From positions 992,001-1,056,000 of the forward strand of contig NZ_JACVAP010000001.1 in the NCBI RefSeq assembly GCF_014851915.1: DNA of 64,000 nt. Reading direction: 5' to 3'. Under the pieces are notes generated by a model. The model searched no databases. It worked only from the letters and a program-made list of their open reading frames with translations, and was not told the DNA's origin. A program made the position numbers and the translations under genes. Numbering within the stretch: the first letter of the stretch is position 1; each line of letters opens with the position of its first letter. The DNA comes from Xanthomonas sp. XNM01 (GTDB lineage: Bacteria; Pseudomonadota; Gammaproteobacteria; Xanthomonadales; Xanthomonadaceae). Shown here piece by piece: positions 19,628-29,536 of this stretch.

Positions 19628-20305
19628 GTGTGGGAACTGGTGAAGGCCGGTGGATGGCCGATGCTGCCGCTGGTGCTGCTCGGCGTGGCGGCGCTTGCGA
19701 TCGTGCTGGAACGCCTGTGGACCCTGCGCCGCGCCGAGGTGATGCCGGCCCGGCTGGGCGAGGAAGTCCGGAACTGGGCCGCCCGCGGCCAGCTCGACCC
19801 GGCCCACATCGAATCCCTGCGCCGCAATTCCCCGCTGGGAGCGCTGCTGGCCGCGGCGCTGGACGTGCGCAACCGTCCGCGCGACATCATGCGTGAGCGC
19901 CTGGAGGACACCGGCCGCCATCTGGTGTTCCGGATGGAGCGCTTCCTCAGCGCGCTGGGCACCATCGCCTCGGCGGGCCCGCTGCTGGGCCTGCTCGGCA
20001 CCGTCGTCGGCATGATCCAGATGTTCCTCGGCGTGCTCGACCATGGCCTGGGCGATGTCAACCAGCTGGCCGGCGGCATCGGCAAGGCCCTGGTCTGCAC
20101 CGCCGCGGGCATGATCGTCGCGGTGCCGGCGCTGATCTTCCATCGCTTCTTCCGCAGCCGCATCGCCGGCTACGTGATCGAGATGGAGCAGCAGGCCACC
20201 GCGCTGCTGGATGCGCTGGATGCGGCACGTGGCAGCGCACCCGCCGCGACGCCGGTACCCGCGCGCGTCGCCGCGGCCACGCAGCCGGCGCCGGCACGGG
20301 GCTGA
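19628..20305 (+). CDS. exbB: ExbB/TolQ-family proton channel protein
   Basis: 225 residues from a GTG (WELVKAGGWPMLPLVLLG); a GTG 18 bases earlier is in frame but makes an atypical N-terminus. Three transmembrane helices are visible, with the conserved TIASAGPLLGLLGTVVGMIQMF and ALVCTAAGMIVAVPALIF helices of MotA/TolQ/ExbB proton channels. A GAGGG lies upstream. Paired with exbD, it would energise TonB or a related system. It sits upstream of exbD-msbA-lpxK in one operon. Confidence 0.9.
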   Translation: MWELVKAGGWPMLPLVLLGVAALAIVLERLWTLRRAEVMPARLGEEVRNWAARGQLDPAHIESLRRNSPLGALLAAALDVRNRPRDIMRERLEDTGRHLVFRMERFLSALGTIASAGPLLGLLGTVVGMIQMFLGVLDHGLGDVNQLAGGIGKALVCTAAGMIVAVPALIFHRFFRSRIAGYVIEMEQQATALLDALDAARGSAPAATPVPARVAAATQPAPARG

Positions 20306-20313
20306 GGCACAGC

Positions 20314-20733
20314 ATGCGCATCCGCGACCAGCGCGCCTACGACGAACCGGGCATCGACCTGGTGCCCCTGATCGACGTGGTCCTGGTGCTGATCATCTTC
20401 TTCGTGATCACCACCACCTTCGACGTGCGCTCGACCCTGCAGCTGCAGCTGCCGACCGCCAGCGAACAGGCGCCGCCGCCGACGAACACGCTCAACGTGC
20501 TGGTCAACGCGGACGGCCGCTATTTCATCGGCGATCGCGAGGTGCTGCGCACCGACATCGAGGCGGTCAAGCAGGCCATCGCCGATGCCGCCGGCGACGA
20601 CCGCGACCAGCCGGTGATGCTGCGCGCCGATGCGCGCACCCCGTACCAGGCGGTGGTCACCGCGCAGGACGCGCTGGCCCAGCTGGGCTTCCGCCGCATC
20701 GCGATCGCCACCGCGCCGGAGCCGCAGTCGTGA
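20314..20733 (+). CDS. exbD: ExbD/TolR-family protein
   Basis: A 139-residue protein with one N-terminal helix ([21 protein letters not shown]) containing the essential membrane Asp of the ExbD/TolR family, then a periplasmic domain ending [13 protein letters not shown]. It starts eight bases after exbB, and its stop overlaps the msbA start (GTGA). Confidence 0.92.
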   Translation: MRIRDQRAYDEPGIDLVPLIDVVLVLIIFFVITTTFDVRSTLQLQLPTASEQAPPPTNTLNVLVNADGRYFIGDREVLRTDIEAVKQAIADAAGDDRDQPVMLRADARTPYQAVVTAQDALAQLGFRRIAIATAPEPQS

Positions 20734-22478
20734 GCGCGCAGACTCCGGTCTGGCCGATCTACCGGCGGCTGCTGGGCTATACCGTGCGTTACCGGCTGTT
20801 CCTGGCGGCGGCGCTGGTCGGCATGCTGGTCGAGGCGACTGCCGGCGCGGCGTTCATCTGGCTGATGGAACCGCTGACCAACCGCGGTTTCGTCAATCCC
20901 GAGCCGCAGATGACGGTGCTGCTGCCGCTGGCGATCGTCGGCCTGTTCGTGCTGCGCAGCCTGGCCACCTTCATCACCGACTACGGGATGGCCCGCACCG
21001 GCCGCAGCGTGGTCCGCGACCTGCGCGAGCAGGTGCTGTCCAAGTATTTGACCCTGCCGTCGACCCATTTCGACGCCGAGTCGACGCCGGTGATGGTCAG
21101 CCGCCTCAACTTCGACACCGAGCAGGTCACCCAGGCCAGTTCGGATGCGCTCAAGGCGCTGGTCACCGACGGGCTCACGATCATCTGGCTGCTGGGCGGC
21201 ATGCTCTACATGAGCGTGAAGGTCACCCTGGCGATGCTGCTGATCACGCCATTGATCGGCGTGATCGTGTGGTACGTGGGCAAGCGCTACCGCCGGATCA
21301 GCGGCGGCATCCAGGACGGCATGGGGCGCATGGCCGCCAGCGCCGAGCAGTCGCTGGCCGCGCAGCAGGACGTGAAGATCCATGGCGCCCAGGACCTGGA
21401 GGTCGGGCGCTACGCGGGGCTGGCCAACCGCATCCTCGGCCTGAACATGAAGGTCGAGACCACCCGCGCCTCGGCCTCGGCCCTGGTCCAGCTGCTCGCG
21501 GCCATCGCGCTCGCGGTGATCGTCGCGGTGGCCACCCGCGAAGCGCTGGCCGGCCGCCTCAACGCCGGCCAGTTCGTCAGCCTGATGACCGCGATGATGG
21601 GCATCATCCCGTCGCTGCGCCGCGTCACCAGCGTGCAGACCGCGATCTCGCGCGGCGTCGCCGCCGCCGAGCGCCTGTTCGCGATCCTGGACACCGAAGA
21701 GGAGCAGGACCGCGGTTCGGTCCCGGTCACCCGCGCGCGGGGCGATCTGGTGTTCGACAAGGTCTGCCTGCGCTACCGGGACCAGCCGGGCCTGGCGCTG
21801 GACGACATCAGCTTCAGTGCGCGGCCCGGCACGGTCACCGCGATCGTCGGCCGATCCGGCAGCGGCAAGACCAGCCTGGTGCGGCTGGTGCCCCGCTTCT
21901 ACGAGCCCAACGGGGGCCGCATCACCCTGGACGGCACCGACCTGCACGACTACCGCCTGGCCGACCTGCGCCGGCAGATCGCGCTGGTCGGGCAGAAGGT
22001 GATGCTGTTCGACGACACCGTCGCGGCCAACATCGCCTATGGCGCGCCGGCCGACCCGGCGGCGATCCGCGCCGCGGCCGAGGCGGCCAACGCCTGGGAG
22101 TTCATCGAACGCCTGCCGCAGGGGCTCGACACGCATATCGGCGAGAACGGCGCGCTGCTCTCCGGCGGCCAGCGCCAGCGTCTGGCGATCGCCCGCGCAA
22201 TCCTGCGCGATGCGCCGATCCTGATCCTGGACGAGGCCACCGCCGCGCTGGACAACGAATCCGAGCGGCTGGTGCAGGACGCCCTGCAGCGGCTGATGCC
22301 CGAGCGCACCACGCTGGTGATCGCCCACCGCCTGTCCACCATCGAGCATGCCGACCAGGTGCTGGTGCTCGACCATGGGCGGCTGGTCGAGCAGGGCACC
22401 CATGCCGCGCTGCTCGCCGCCGGCGGCCTGTACGCGCACCTGCACGGCGCCCAGTTCCGCGAGCCCCGCCACGCATGA
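20730..22478 (+). CDS. msbA: Lipid A export ABC transporter MsbA
   Basis: A 582-residue half-transporter: six-helix membrane domain, then an ATPase with Walker [10 protein letters not shown], signature [15 protein letters not shown], Walker [13 protein letters not shown] and the H-loop IAHRLST. The GTG start overlaps the exbD stop by four bases; earlier in-frame starts would lie within exbD. It is directly followed by lpxK, as in E. coli, supporting lipid A-core flipping as its role. Confidence 0.94.
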   Translation: MSAQTPVWPIYRRLLGYTVRYRLFLAAALVGMLVEATAGAAFIWLMEPLTNRGFVNPEPQMTVLLPLAIVGLFVLRSLATFITDYGMARTGRSVVRDLREQVLSKYLTLPSTHFDAESTPVMVSRLNFDTEQVTQASSDALKALVTDGLTIIWLLGGMLYMSVKVTLAMLLITPLIGVIVWYVGKRYRRISGGIQDGMGRMAASAEQSLAAQQDVKIHGAQDLEVGRYAGLANRILGLNMKVETTRASASALVQLLAAIALAVIVAVATREALAGRLNAGQFVSLMTAMMGIIPSLRRVTSVQTAISRGVAAAERLFAILDTEEEQDRGSVPVTRARGDLVFDKVCLRYRDQPGLALDDISFSARPGTVTAIVGRSGSGKTSLVRLVPRFYEPNGGRITLDGTDLHDYRLADLRRQIALVGQKVMLFDDTVAANIAYGAPADPAAIRAAAEAANAWEFIERLPQGLDTHIGENGALLSGGQRQRLAIARAILRDAPILILDEATAALDNESERLVQDALQRLMPERTTLVIAHRLSTIEHADQVLVLDHGRLVEQGTHAALLAAGGLYAHLHGAQFREPRHA

Positions 22479-23482
22479 GCCGCTCGTCTCCCAAGGCGCC
22501 GGCCTGGTGGTACGGCGACCACGTCGTGCCGTTGCCGATGCGTCTGCTGTCGGTGCTGTATGCGGCGGTGGTCGGGCTGCGTCGCAGCCTGTACCGGCGC
22601 GGCTGGCTGCGCACGCGGCAAGCGGGCGTGCCGGTGGTGGTGATCGGCAACCTCGCCGCTGGCGGCGCCGGCAAGACGCCGCTGACCCTGGCCGTGGTCG
22701 AGCGCCTGCGCCAGGCCGGCTGGCGGCCGGGCGTGGCCAGCCGCGGCTACGGCCGCGACGACGCCGGCACGGCACGCTGGGTGCAGCCCGACACCCGCCC
22801 CGAGGAAGGTGGCGACGAGCCGGTGCTGATCGCGCGGCGCCTGTCGGTGCCGGTGCGGGTGGATCGCGACCGGGCCGCCGCCGCGCGCGCGCTGGTCGCG
22901 TCGGGCTGCGACATCGTGGTCTGCGACGACGGCCTGCAGCATTACCGCCTGGGCCGCGACGTGGAGATCGAGGTGATCGACGGCAGCCGGCGCTACGGCA
23001 ACGGCCGCATGATCCCGGCCGGCCCGCTGCGCGAGCCGGTGGAGCGCGCCCGGCTGTGCGACTTCCGCGTGGTCAACCTAGGCCAGGCGCAGGGGCGCGA
23101 CGAAACCGGATTCGGCGAGTGGCCGATGCGGCTGCGGACCGGGTCGGCCGTGCCGCTCGGTGGGGGCCGGCCGTTGCCGCTGTCCGCCTTCGCCGGGCGC
23201 CGTGTGCATGCGGTCGCCGGCATCGGCCACCCGCAGCGCTTCTTCGAGATGCTGCGCGGGCTGGACATCGGTGTGGTCCCGCACGCCTTCGGCGACCACC
23301 ATGCCTTCACCGCGGACGACCTCCAGTTCGGCAACGACCTGCCGGTGCTGATGACCGAGAAGGACGCGGTCAAATGCGCGCCGTTCGCCGACGCGCGCTG
23401 CTATGCGGTCCCGGTGGATGCGGAGTTGCCGGCCGCATTCTGGATCGCGCTGCTGGAGCGGTTGGGTCGGCCTGACGCCTGA
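22475..23482 (+). CDS. lpxK: Tetraacyldisaccharide 4'-kinase LpxK
   Basis: A 335-residue kinase that makes lipid [20 protein letters not shown] is the P-loop, [19 protein letters not shown] is the Walker B-like catalytic segment, and [11 protein letters not shown] and [10 protein letters not shown] are later family motifs. The start overlaps the msbA stop by four bases (ATGA). Lipid A synthesis and export genes are therefore coupled. Confidence 0.95.
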   Translation: MSRSSPKAPAWWYGDHVVPLPMRLLSVLYAAVVGLRRSLYRRGWLRTRQAGVPVVVIGNLAAGGAGKTPLTLAVVERLRQAGWRPGVASRGYGRDDAGTARWVQPDTRPEEGGDEPVLIARRLSVPVRVDRDRAAAARALVASGCDIVVCDDGLQHYRLGRDVEIEVIDGSRRYGNGRMIPAGPLREPVERARLCDFRVVNLGQAQGRDETGFGEWPMRLRTGSAVPLGGGRPLPLSAFAGRRVHAVAGIGHPQRFFEMLRGLDIGVVPHAFGDHHAFTADDLQFGNDLPVLMTEKDAVKCAPFADARCYAVPVDAELPAAFWIALLERLGRPDA

Positions 23483-23667
23483 GTCGGCGTCGGCGTCGGG
23501 CAACGCCGGCCGGGCGCGGGATCGATGCCCGGCCGGACGAGTGCGGCCGGGCGGCTGACCTTCGGCGGACGCAGGCCCGCCTGCAGCGCCGGCTGATCGC
23601 GCTTGATCGCCGCGCCGCGCCGCATCGCGGCCAGGCATGACGACCTCACGCCGTCGGGTGTTCTTCC

Positions 23668-23673
23668 TACAAT
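23668..23673 (+). promoter_or_regulatory. Possible -10 element before kdsB
   Basis: TACAAT lies about 25 bases before the kdsB start within the 215-bp gap after lpxK. No convincing -35 hexamer at the right spacing was found, so this is tentative. Confidence 0.3.
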
Positions 23674-23697
23674 GGCGGCCGGACTTCGGGAGTGATG

Positions 23698-24480
23698 ATG
23701 GAGCGCAACGGGCAACTGGATTTCGTGGTGGCAGTGCCGGCGCGCTATGCCGCCAGCCGGCTGCCGGGCAAGCCGCTGCGGCTGCTCGGCGGCGAGCCGC
23801 TGGTGCTGCACGTGGCCAGGCGGGCGCTGGCCGCCGGCGCGCGCGAGGTATGGCTGGCGACCGACGACACGCGTGTGGCGCAGGCGCTCGAGGGCGTGGC
23901 CGGCGTGCGCGTGGCCATGACCTCGCCCGATCACGCCTCGGGCACCGATCGGCTGGCCGAGTGCGCCGACATCGCCGGCTGGGACGACGCCACCCTGGTG
24001 GTCAATCTGCAGGGCGACGAGCCGTTCGCGCCGGCCGCCGGCATCCGCGCGGTGGCCATGCTGCTGGCCGGCAGCGGCGCGCAGATGGCGACCCTGGCCG
24101 AGCGCGTGGCCGATGTGCAGACGCTGTTCGACCCGAACACGGTGAAGCTGGTCCAGGCCGCATCCGGCGATGCGCTGTACTTCAGCCGCGCGCCGCTGCC
24201 GTGGCCGCGCGACGCCTTCGCCCATGACCGGTCGACGTTGCCCGACGGCGGCCACTGGCTGCGTCATATCGGCATCTACGCGTATACGGCCGGCTTCCTG
24301 CGCAGGTTCGCGGCCATGCCGCCGGGCCGGCTGGAGCGGATCGAATCGCTGGAGCAGCTGCGCGTGCTGGAGGCCGGGTACCGGATCGCGGTGGCGCTCG
24401 CGCCCGCACCGTTCCCGCCGGGCGTGGACACGCCCGAGGATCTGGAACGCGCGCAGGCGCACCTGGCCGGAGCCGCCTGA
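23698..24480 (+). CDS. kdsB: 3-deoxy-manno-octulosonate cytidylyltransferase KdsB
   Basis: A 260-residue CMP-Kdo synthetase. [30 protein letters not shown], shortened here to its core [14 protein letters not shown], is the nucleotide-binding signature. [10 protein letters not shown] and [15 protein letters not shown] are further family motifs. Three starts (GTG 23692, ATG 23695, ATG 23698) are in frame; GGGAG spacing favours 23698. It supplies Kdo for the LPS core, matching msbA/lpxK upstream. Confidence 0.94.
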   Translation: MERNGQLDFVVAVPARYAASRLPGKPLRLLGGEPLVLHVARRALAAGAREVWLATDDTRVAQALEGVAGVRVAMTSPDHASGTDRLAECADIAGWDDATLVVNLQGDEPFAPAAGIRAVAMLLAGSGAQMATLAERVADVQTLFDPNTVKLVQAASGDALYFSRAPLPWPRDAFAHDRSTLPDGGHWLRHIGIYAYTAGFLRRFAAMPPGRLERIESLEQLRVLEAGYRIAVALAPAPFPPGVDTPEDLERAQAHLAGAA

Positions 24481-24968
24481 TGCGGGTGCTGGTGTTCTGC
24501 CTGGGCAACATCTGCCGGTCGCCGCTGGCCGAAGGCGCGCTGCGCACCCGGATCGCCGCGTCGCCGCTGGCTGGCCTGGTCGAGGTCGACTCGGCCGGCA
24601 CCGGCGGCTGGCACGCCGGCGATCCGCCCGACCGGCGCGCGATCGCCTGTGCGCGCCGGCATGGCGTGGACATCGGGGCGCAGCGTGCGCGCCAGCTGCG
24701 TGCGGCCGACTTCGACGACTACGACCTGCTGCTGTGCGCCGACGCCGCCAACCTGCGCGATGCGCGGCAGCTGGTGCGGCCGGAGCAGGCCGGCAAGCTG
24801 GCCCTGCTGCTGGAATGGGCCGGGCTGGGGCAGGGGCGCGAGATCCCCGACCCCTACCATGGCGGGGAGGACCACTTCGAGGAGGTCTGGCGACTGGTCG
24901 ATGCGGCCGCACAGGCGGTCGTCGCGCGTCTGGTACGCGAGCGGACATCCGGCATAATCGGTCGATGA
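24480..24968 (+). CDS. Low-molecular-weight protein tyrosine phosphatase
   Basis: A 162-residue phosphatase. The catalytic loop C7-LGNIC-R13-S is at the N-terminus, and the general acid lies in D124-P125-Y126 (DPYHGGEDHFEEVW). The start overlaps the kdsB stop by one base (TGATG). Related enzymes (Wzb, Etp) reset tyrosine kinases that control capsule or polysaccharide export, but no such kinase is in the window. Confidence 0.92.
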   Translation: MRVLVFCLGNICRSPLAEGALRTRIAASPLAGLVEVDSAGTGGWHAGDPPDRRAIACARRHGVDIGAQRARQLRAADFDDYDLLLCADAANLRDARQLVRPEQAGKLALLLEWAGLGQGREIPDPYHGGEDHFEEVWRLVDAAAQAVVARLVRERTSGIIGR

Positions 24969-26374
24969 GCGCCGTGTCCCTGCAGGAACTGCCCGAACTG
25001 GCCTGGCTCAACGCCCCGGCGACCACGCTGCACGACCTGCGCGGACGCCCGGTGGTACTGGCCTTCGTCAACGCCGCCTCGACCTGGTGCGCGCAGCGGC
25101 TGACCGAACTGTCGCAGTGGCAGGCGCGCAATCCGGGCCGGGTGCAGGTGCTGGCCGTCCAGGTGCCGCGTTTCGACAGCGAGCGCGTCCCGCAGCGGGC
25201 GCTGAAGCTGCTGCGCCGCTCGGGCGTGCGGTTCCCGGTGCTGCTCGATGCCGACTGGGCCGCGTGGCAGCGCTACGGCATCGACGCCTGGCCGACCGTG
25301 CTGCTGATCGACGCGCAGGGCCGCGAGCAGGCGCGCATCGTCGGTCTGGGCAACGATCTGGAGCGACAGCTGATCGCGTTGTGCGAGGGCCTGCCGCGTC
25401 CGCTGGACGAGGACCTGAGCAGCGCCGAGACCCACGCCGAACCCCGGTTGCCGCTGCTGTTTCCCGGCGGCATCGCCGCCAGCGGCGACCGCCTGTACGT
25501 GGCCGACAGCGGCCACCACCGGGTCCTGGAATGCAACCATCATGGCCGCGTCCTGCGCCAGTTCGGCATGGGCACCGCGGACTTCATCGACGGCCCCGGC
25601 GACCATGCCGCGTTCAACCGGCCGCTGGGCCTGGCGCTGGAACGCGAGGCGCTGTACGTGGCCGACGCCGGCAACCATGCGCTGCGCCGGATCAACCTGG
25701 GTACCGGCCAGGTCGACACGCTGTGCGGCAACGGACGCGCCGGCGATCCGGTCGAAGGCGCAGTGGCTGCTGACGCCCGTGGCCCGCTGAGCCATCCGCT
25801 GGCGCTGGCGGTGGCCAGCAACCACGTCTACATCGCGATGGCCGGCGACAACCGGATCTGGAGCTACGACCTGGGCCGCAACGAGCTGGTCCTGCGCGCC
25901 GGCACCGGCCAGCTCGACCTGCGCGACGGCAATGCGCGCATGGCCGCGTTCGCGCAGCCGGTCGGCGTGGCCGCGGTGCAGCAGGTGCTCTACGTCTGCG
26001 ACGCGCTCGGCTCGGCGGTACGCTCGCTGCAACTGCGTACCGACCTGGTGCAGACCCTGGTCGGGCAGGGCTTCTGGGATTTCGGCGACGAGGACGGCCC
26101 GCGCTCGGTCGCGCGGCTGCAGCACCCGCAGGCGATCGCGCTCAGCGCCGACGCACCGCTGCTGTGGATCGCCGACAGCGGCAACGGCGGCCTGCGCACG
26201 CTGCGCCTGGGCGGCGGCGAGCTGGGCACGGTCGCGCTTCCGCGGCGCCTGCACGGCCCGTCGGCGCTGGCGATCGCGGCAGGCTCGGTCTGGATCGCCG
26301 AGACCGATGCGCACGGCATCCTGCGGTACGACATCGCCAGCGGCAGTCTGGAAGACGTGTCCATCGGCGAATGA
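24965..26374 (+). CDS. Thioredoxin-fold/NHL-repeat protein (NHLRC2-like)
   Basis: A 469-residue protein. Residues ~1-140 form a thioredoxin-like domain (LRGRPVVLAFVNAASTWC, then FPVLLDADWAAWQRYGIDAWPTV) with a single Cys in place of a CxxC, so disulfide exchange is unlikely. From ~165 onward several NHL/beta-propeller repeats occur (LYVADSGHHRVLE, LYVADAGNHALRRI, LWIADSGNGGLRTL). The same two-domain order is found in NHLRC2-type proteins. It overlaps the phosphatase and uvrC genes by four bases each. Substrate unknown. Confidence 0.85.
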   Translation: MSAVSLQELPELAWLNAPATTLHDLRGRPVVLAFVNAASTWCAQRLTELSQWQARNPGRVQVLAVQVPRFDSERVPQRALKLLRRSGVRFPVLLDADWAAWQRYGIDAWPTVLLIDAQGREQARIVGLGNDLERQLIALCEGLPRPLDEDLSSAETHAEPRLPLLFPGGIAASGDRLYVADSGHHRVLECNHHGRVLRQFGMGTADFIDGPGDHAAFNRPLGLALEREALYVADAGNHALRRINLGTGQVDTLCGNGRAGDPVEGAVAADARGPLSHPLALAVASNHVYIAMAGDNRIWSYDLGRNELVLRAGTGQLDLRDGNARMAAFAQPVGVAAVQQVLYVCDALGSAVRSLQLRTDLVQTLVGQGFWDFGDEDGPRSVARLQHPQAIALSADAPLLWIADSGNGGLRTLRLGGGELGTVALPRRLHGPSALAIAAGSVWIAETDAHGILRYDIASGSLEDVSIGE

Positions 26375-28251
26375 GCAGTCCGGCTTCAGCAGCATTCGAC
26401 GGCAAGGCGTTCGCCGCCCAGCTCAATACCGCACCCGGGGTCTACCGCATGTTCGGCGCGGACGACAGCCTGCTGTACGTCGGCAAGGCGCGCGCGCTGC
26501 GCAACCGCGTCGGCAGCTATTTCAACAACACGCCCAAGTCGCCGCGCATCCAGGCGATGATCGCGCAGATCGCGCGGATGGACGTCACCGTCACCCGCAC
26601 CGAGGCCGAAGCGCTGCTGCTGGAAAACCAGCTGATCAAGTCGCTGGCGCCGCGCTACAACGTCTCGCTGCGCGACGACAAGAGCTATCCCTACGTGCTG
26701 CTCACCCAGGAGCAGTGGCCGCGGCTGACCTTCCACCGCGGCGCGCGCGCGGTGCCGGGGCGCTACTTCGGGCCGTATCCCAGCGCTGGCGCGATCCGCA
26801 ACACGCTGGACCTGATGCACAAGCTGTTCCGGCTGCGCAGCTGCGAGGACAGCGTGTTCCGCAACCGCAGCCGCCCCTGCCTGCAGTATCAGATCGGCCG
26901 CTGCAGCGCGCCCTGCGTGGACCTGGTCGGCGCGCAGGAGTACGCCGAGTCGGTGCGCCGCGCGGTGCTGTTCCTGGATGGACGCAGCGACGAGCTGAGC
27001 ACCGAGCTGGCCGCGGCTATGGAGGCCGCCAGCGCGCAGCTGGAGTTCGAGCAGGCTGCCCGCCTGCGCGACCTGATCGCCACGCTGCGCCGGCTGCAGG
27101 CACGGCAGTACGTCGATGGCCACGCCGCCAACCTGGACGTGCTGGCCTGCGCGATGCAGGGCAGTTCGGCCTGCGTGCTGCTGCTGGCCTTCCGCGATGG
27201 CCGCAACCTGGGCACCCGCGCGTTCTTCCCGCGGACCAATGGCGAGGACAGCGCCGAGGAAGTGCTGGCCGCGTTCGTGTCGCAGTACTACGCCGAGCAG
27301 CCGGCGCCGGGGGAGATCGTGCTCGACCGTGCGATCCCCGATGCCGAACTGCTGGAACTGGCGCTGGCCGAGACCGCCGGCCGCAAGGTCGTGATCAAGC
27401 ACAGCGTGCGCGGCGAGCGTGCCGGCTATCTGGACCTGGCCCGGCGCAATGCGCAGATCGCGCTGGTCACCGAGATGAGCAGCCGCAACGCGCAGCAGGC
27501 CCGCAGCGAAGCGCTGCGCGACCTGCTCGGACTGGCGGACGTGCCGGCGCGGGTCGAGTGTTTCGACATCAGCCACACGATGGGCGAGGCCACGGTGGCC
27601 TCGTGCGTGGTGTTCGATCCGGCCGGGCCGGTGCGCAACCAGTACCGGCGCTACAACATCACCGGAATCGAGCCGGGCGACGACTACGCGGCGATGCGCC
27701 AGGCGATCGAGCGCCGGTTCCGGCGCGCGCTGGAGGCCGAGGCCGGCGACGACCCGCTGCGCGCGGCCAATGCGGTACTGCCGGACGTGCTGCTGATCGA
27801 CGGTGGCGCCGGCCAGCTGTCCCAGGCCAAGGCCGCGCTGGCCGACCTGGGCGTGGACGGCGTGCTGCTGGTCGGCGTGGCCAAAGGCGAGGAGCGCCGG
27901 GCAGGGCACGAGGCGCTGGTGATGCCCGACGGCCGCGAACTGCGCCCGGGTGCGGCCTCGCCGGCACTGCAGTTCATCCAGCAGGTGCGCGACGAGGCGC
28001 ACCGCTTCGCGATCACCGGCCATCGCGGCAAGCGCCAGAAGGCGCGCACCACCAGCCGGCTCGAGGACATCGCCGGCATCGGCCCGCGCCGGCGCGCGGC
28101 CCTGCTGCGCCATTTCGGCGGCCTGGCCGGGCTGAAGGCCGCCGGCGCCGAGGAAATCGCCCGTGTCGAGGGCATCAACGCCGCGCTCGCCGAGCGCATC
28201 TACGCTAACCTGCACGGGCTGGCACCCCCACCAGCGCAAGACAACAGCTGA
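26371..28251 (+). CDS. uvrC: Excinuclease ABC subunit C
   Basis: A 626-residue nucleotide-excision repair nuclease. An N-terminal GIY-YIG domain (PGVYRMFGADDSLLYVGKA) is followed by a Cys-rich patch (RSCEDSVF, RPCLQYQIGRCSAPC) and a UVR motif (QLEFEQAARLRDLIATL). An RNase H-like domain (VECFDISHTMGE, LPDVLLIDGGAGQLSQAK) and C-terminal helix-hairpin-helix repeats complete it. Length and order are normal. It overlaps the NHL gene (ATGA) and is nine bases upstream of pgsA, as in many gammaproteobacteria. Confidence 0.97.
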   Translation: MSSPASAAFDGKAFAAQLNTAPGVYRMFGADDSLLYVGKARALRNRVGSYFNNTPKSPRIQAMIAQIARMDVTVTRTEAEALLLENQLIKSLAPRYNVSLRDDKSYPYVLLTQEQWPRLTFHRGARAVPGRYFGPYPSAGAIRNTLDLMHKLFRLRSCEDSVFRNRSRPCLQYQIGRCSAPCVDLVGAQEYAESVRRAVLFLDGRSDELSTELAAAMEAASAQLEFEQAARLRDLIATLRRLQARQYVDGHAANLDVLACAMQGSSACVLLLAFRDGRNLGTRAFFPRTNGEDSAEEVLAAFVSQYYAEQPAPGEIVLDRAIPDAELLELALAETAGRKVVIKHSVRGERAGYLDLARRNAQIALVTEMSSRNAQQARSEALRDLLGLADVPARVECFDISHTMGEATVASCVVFDPAGPVRNQYRRYNITGIEPGDDYAAMRQAIERRFRRALEAEAGDDPLRAANAVLPDVLLIDGGAGQLSQAKAALADLGVDGVLLVGVAKGEERRAGHEALVMPDGRELRPGAASPALQFIQQVRDEAHRFAITGHRGKRQKARTTSRLEDIAGIGPRRRAALLRHFGGLAGLKAAGAEEIARVEGINAALAERIYANLHGLAPPPAQDNS

Positions 28252-28260
28252 CGGCTCGCA

Positions 28261-28890
28261 ATGAAGTTGACCATTCCCACCTGGCTCACGCTGCTGCGGA
28301 TCCTGATGATCCCGGTGCTGGTGCTGGTGTTCTATCTGCCCTACACGTGGACCAATTTCGCCTCGGCCGGCGTGTTCATCCTGGCCGCGCTGACCGACTG
28401 GCTGGATGGCTGGTGGGCACGCCGCTACCAGCAGCACTCCGCGTTCGGCGCCTTCCTCGATCCGGTCGCCGACAAGCTGATGGTGGCGGTGGCGCTGTTC
28501 CTGATCGTGCAGGGGCATCCGACCCCATGGATGGCGTTCTGGGCGGCGGTGATCGTCGGCCGCGAGATCGCGGTGTCGGCGCTGCGCGAGTGGATGGCCG
28601 AGCTGGGCCAGCGCGCGACGGTGAAGGTGGCGCTGATCGGCAAGGTCAAGACCACCGCACAGATGGTGGCCGTGTCCTGCCTGCTGTATTCGGTGAGCCC
28701 CAACCAGGCGCCCGAGTCGATCTGGATGGGCGCGCCGGTCTTCCACCTCGGCGACTGGCTGCTGGCGATCGCCGCGCTGCTGACGCTGTGGTCGGGGTTC
28801 CAGTACCTGCATGCGGCCTGGCCGGCGCTGCGGGCGGACGAGCGGGCGGCCGCACAGCGCAATGTGAAGAAAAGCGCGAAATCCAGTTGA
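28261..28890 (+). CDS. pgsA: CDP-diacylglycerol-glycerol-3-phosphate 3-phosphatidyltransferase
   Basis: A 209-residue membrane enzyme that makes phosphatidylglycerophosphate. The CDP-alcohol phosphotransferase motif is complete: DWLDGWWARRY, then AFGAFLDPVADKLM. About five hydrophobic helices are visible. The uvrC-pgsA-tRNA order matches E. coli (uvrC-pgsA-glyW-cysT). The C-terminal tail (RAAAQRNVKKSAKSS) is basic, longer than in E. coli. Confidence 0.94.
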   Translation: MKLTIPTWLTLLRILMIPVLVLVFYLPYTWTNFASAGVFILAALTDWLDGWWARRYQQHSAFGAFLDPVADKLMVAVALFLIVQGHPTPWMAFWAAVIVGREIAVSALREWMAELGQRATVKVALIGKVKTTAQMVAVSCLLYSVSPNQAPESIWMGAPVFHLGDWLLAIAALLTLWSGFQYLHAAWPALRADERAAAQRNVKKSAKSS

Positions 28891-28914
28891 CAGTTTCACG
28901 CGGATCCCTAGAAT
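28887..28914 (+). promoter_or_regulatory. Sigma-70 promoter for the tRNA cluster
   Basis: A perfect -35 TTGACA (28887-28892) and a -10 TAGAAT (28909-28914) are separated by 16 bases. A GC-rich discriminator follows, as in stringently controlled stable-RNA promoters. The -35 hexamer overlaps the pgsA stop codon. Transcription should start near 28921, just before the first tRNA-Gly. Confidence 0.85.
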
Positions 28915-28927
28915 ACGCGTCTCCCAA

Positions 28928-29003
<76 letters not shown>

Positions 29004-29136
29004 AGGACAGGCGTCATCCCACGCGCAGCCGGTCGCCAGACCGGTTCGAACGGGAAAGAAACCAGGCCCCGGCAACGGGGTCTTCGTTTCGGAGGAGTCG
29101 ACGCGGTGGCGACATCGCAAGACGAGCCGGAGCATT

Positions 29137-29210
29137 GGCCTGGTGGCAGATTGGTTATGCACCGGACTGCAAATCCGTTTAGATGGGTTCGATTCCCGTC
29201 CAGGCCTCCA
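29137..29210 (+). tRNA. tRNA-Cys (GCA anticodon)
   Basis: 74 bases. The acceptor stem GGCCTGG pairs with CCAGGCC. The anticodon loop CTGCAAA gives anticodon GCA, the T-loop is TTCGATT and a 3' CCA is encoded. It corresponds in position to E. coli cysT. Confidence 0.97.
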
Positions 29211-29229
29211 CAATCAGGATCGTGCGGTA

Positions 29230-29312
<83 letters not shown>

Positions 29313-29352
29313 TTATGATCTACAGACTTCTACTGACGTCTGTAAGTCGTTG

Positions 29353-29378
29353 AAAAGAGGGGCTTCGGCCCCTTTTTT
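29353..29378 (+). terminator. Intrinsic terminator of the tRNA cluster
   Basis: A GGGGC-TTCG-GCCCC hairpin extended by A-T pairs is followed by TTTTTT. The UUCG tetraloop makes it especially stable. It lies ~45 bases after the last tRNA. Confidence 0.93.
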
Positions 29379-29536
29379 CATTCCAGCGAGTGCCACGGAA
29401 ATCCACCCACAGCTACCGTTTTTGAGTGACCAATTGAGGCACAAGAATACGGGTGGGACGGCTACCGGATAGTTGCTGGGGCAGAGCGGGAACCATGACG
29501 AGCATAGGGCCTAAGTCATCACTTAGGAGCCTCGAA

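Noticed and set aside
29453-29536. An upstream extension of the integrase start
   Set aside because: The TAGGAG ribosome binding site and typical family N-terminus support the ATG at 29537.
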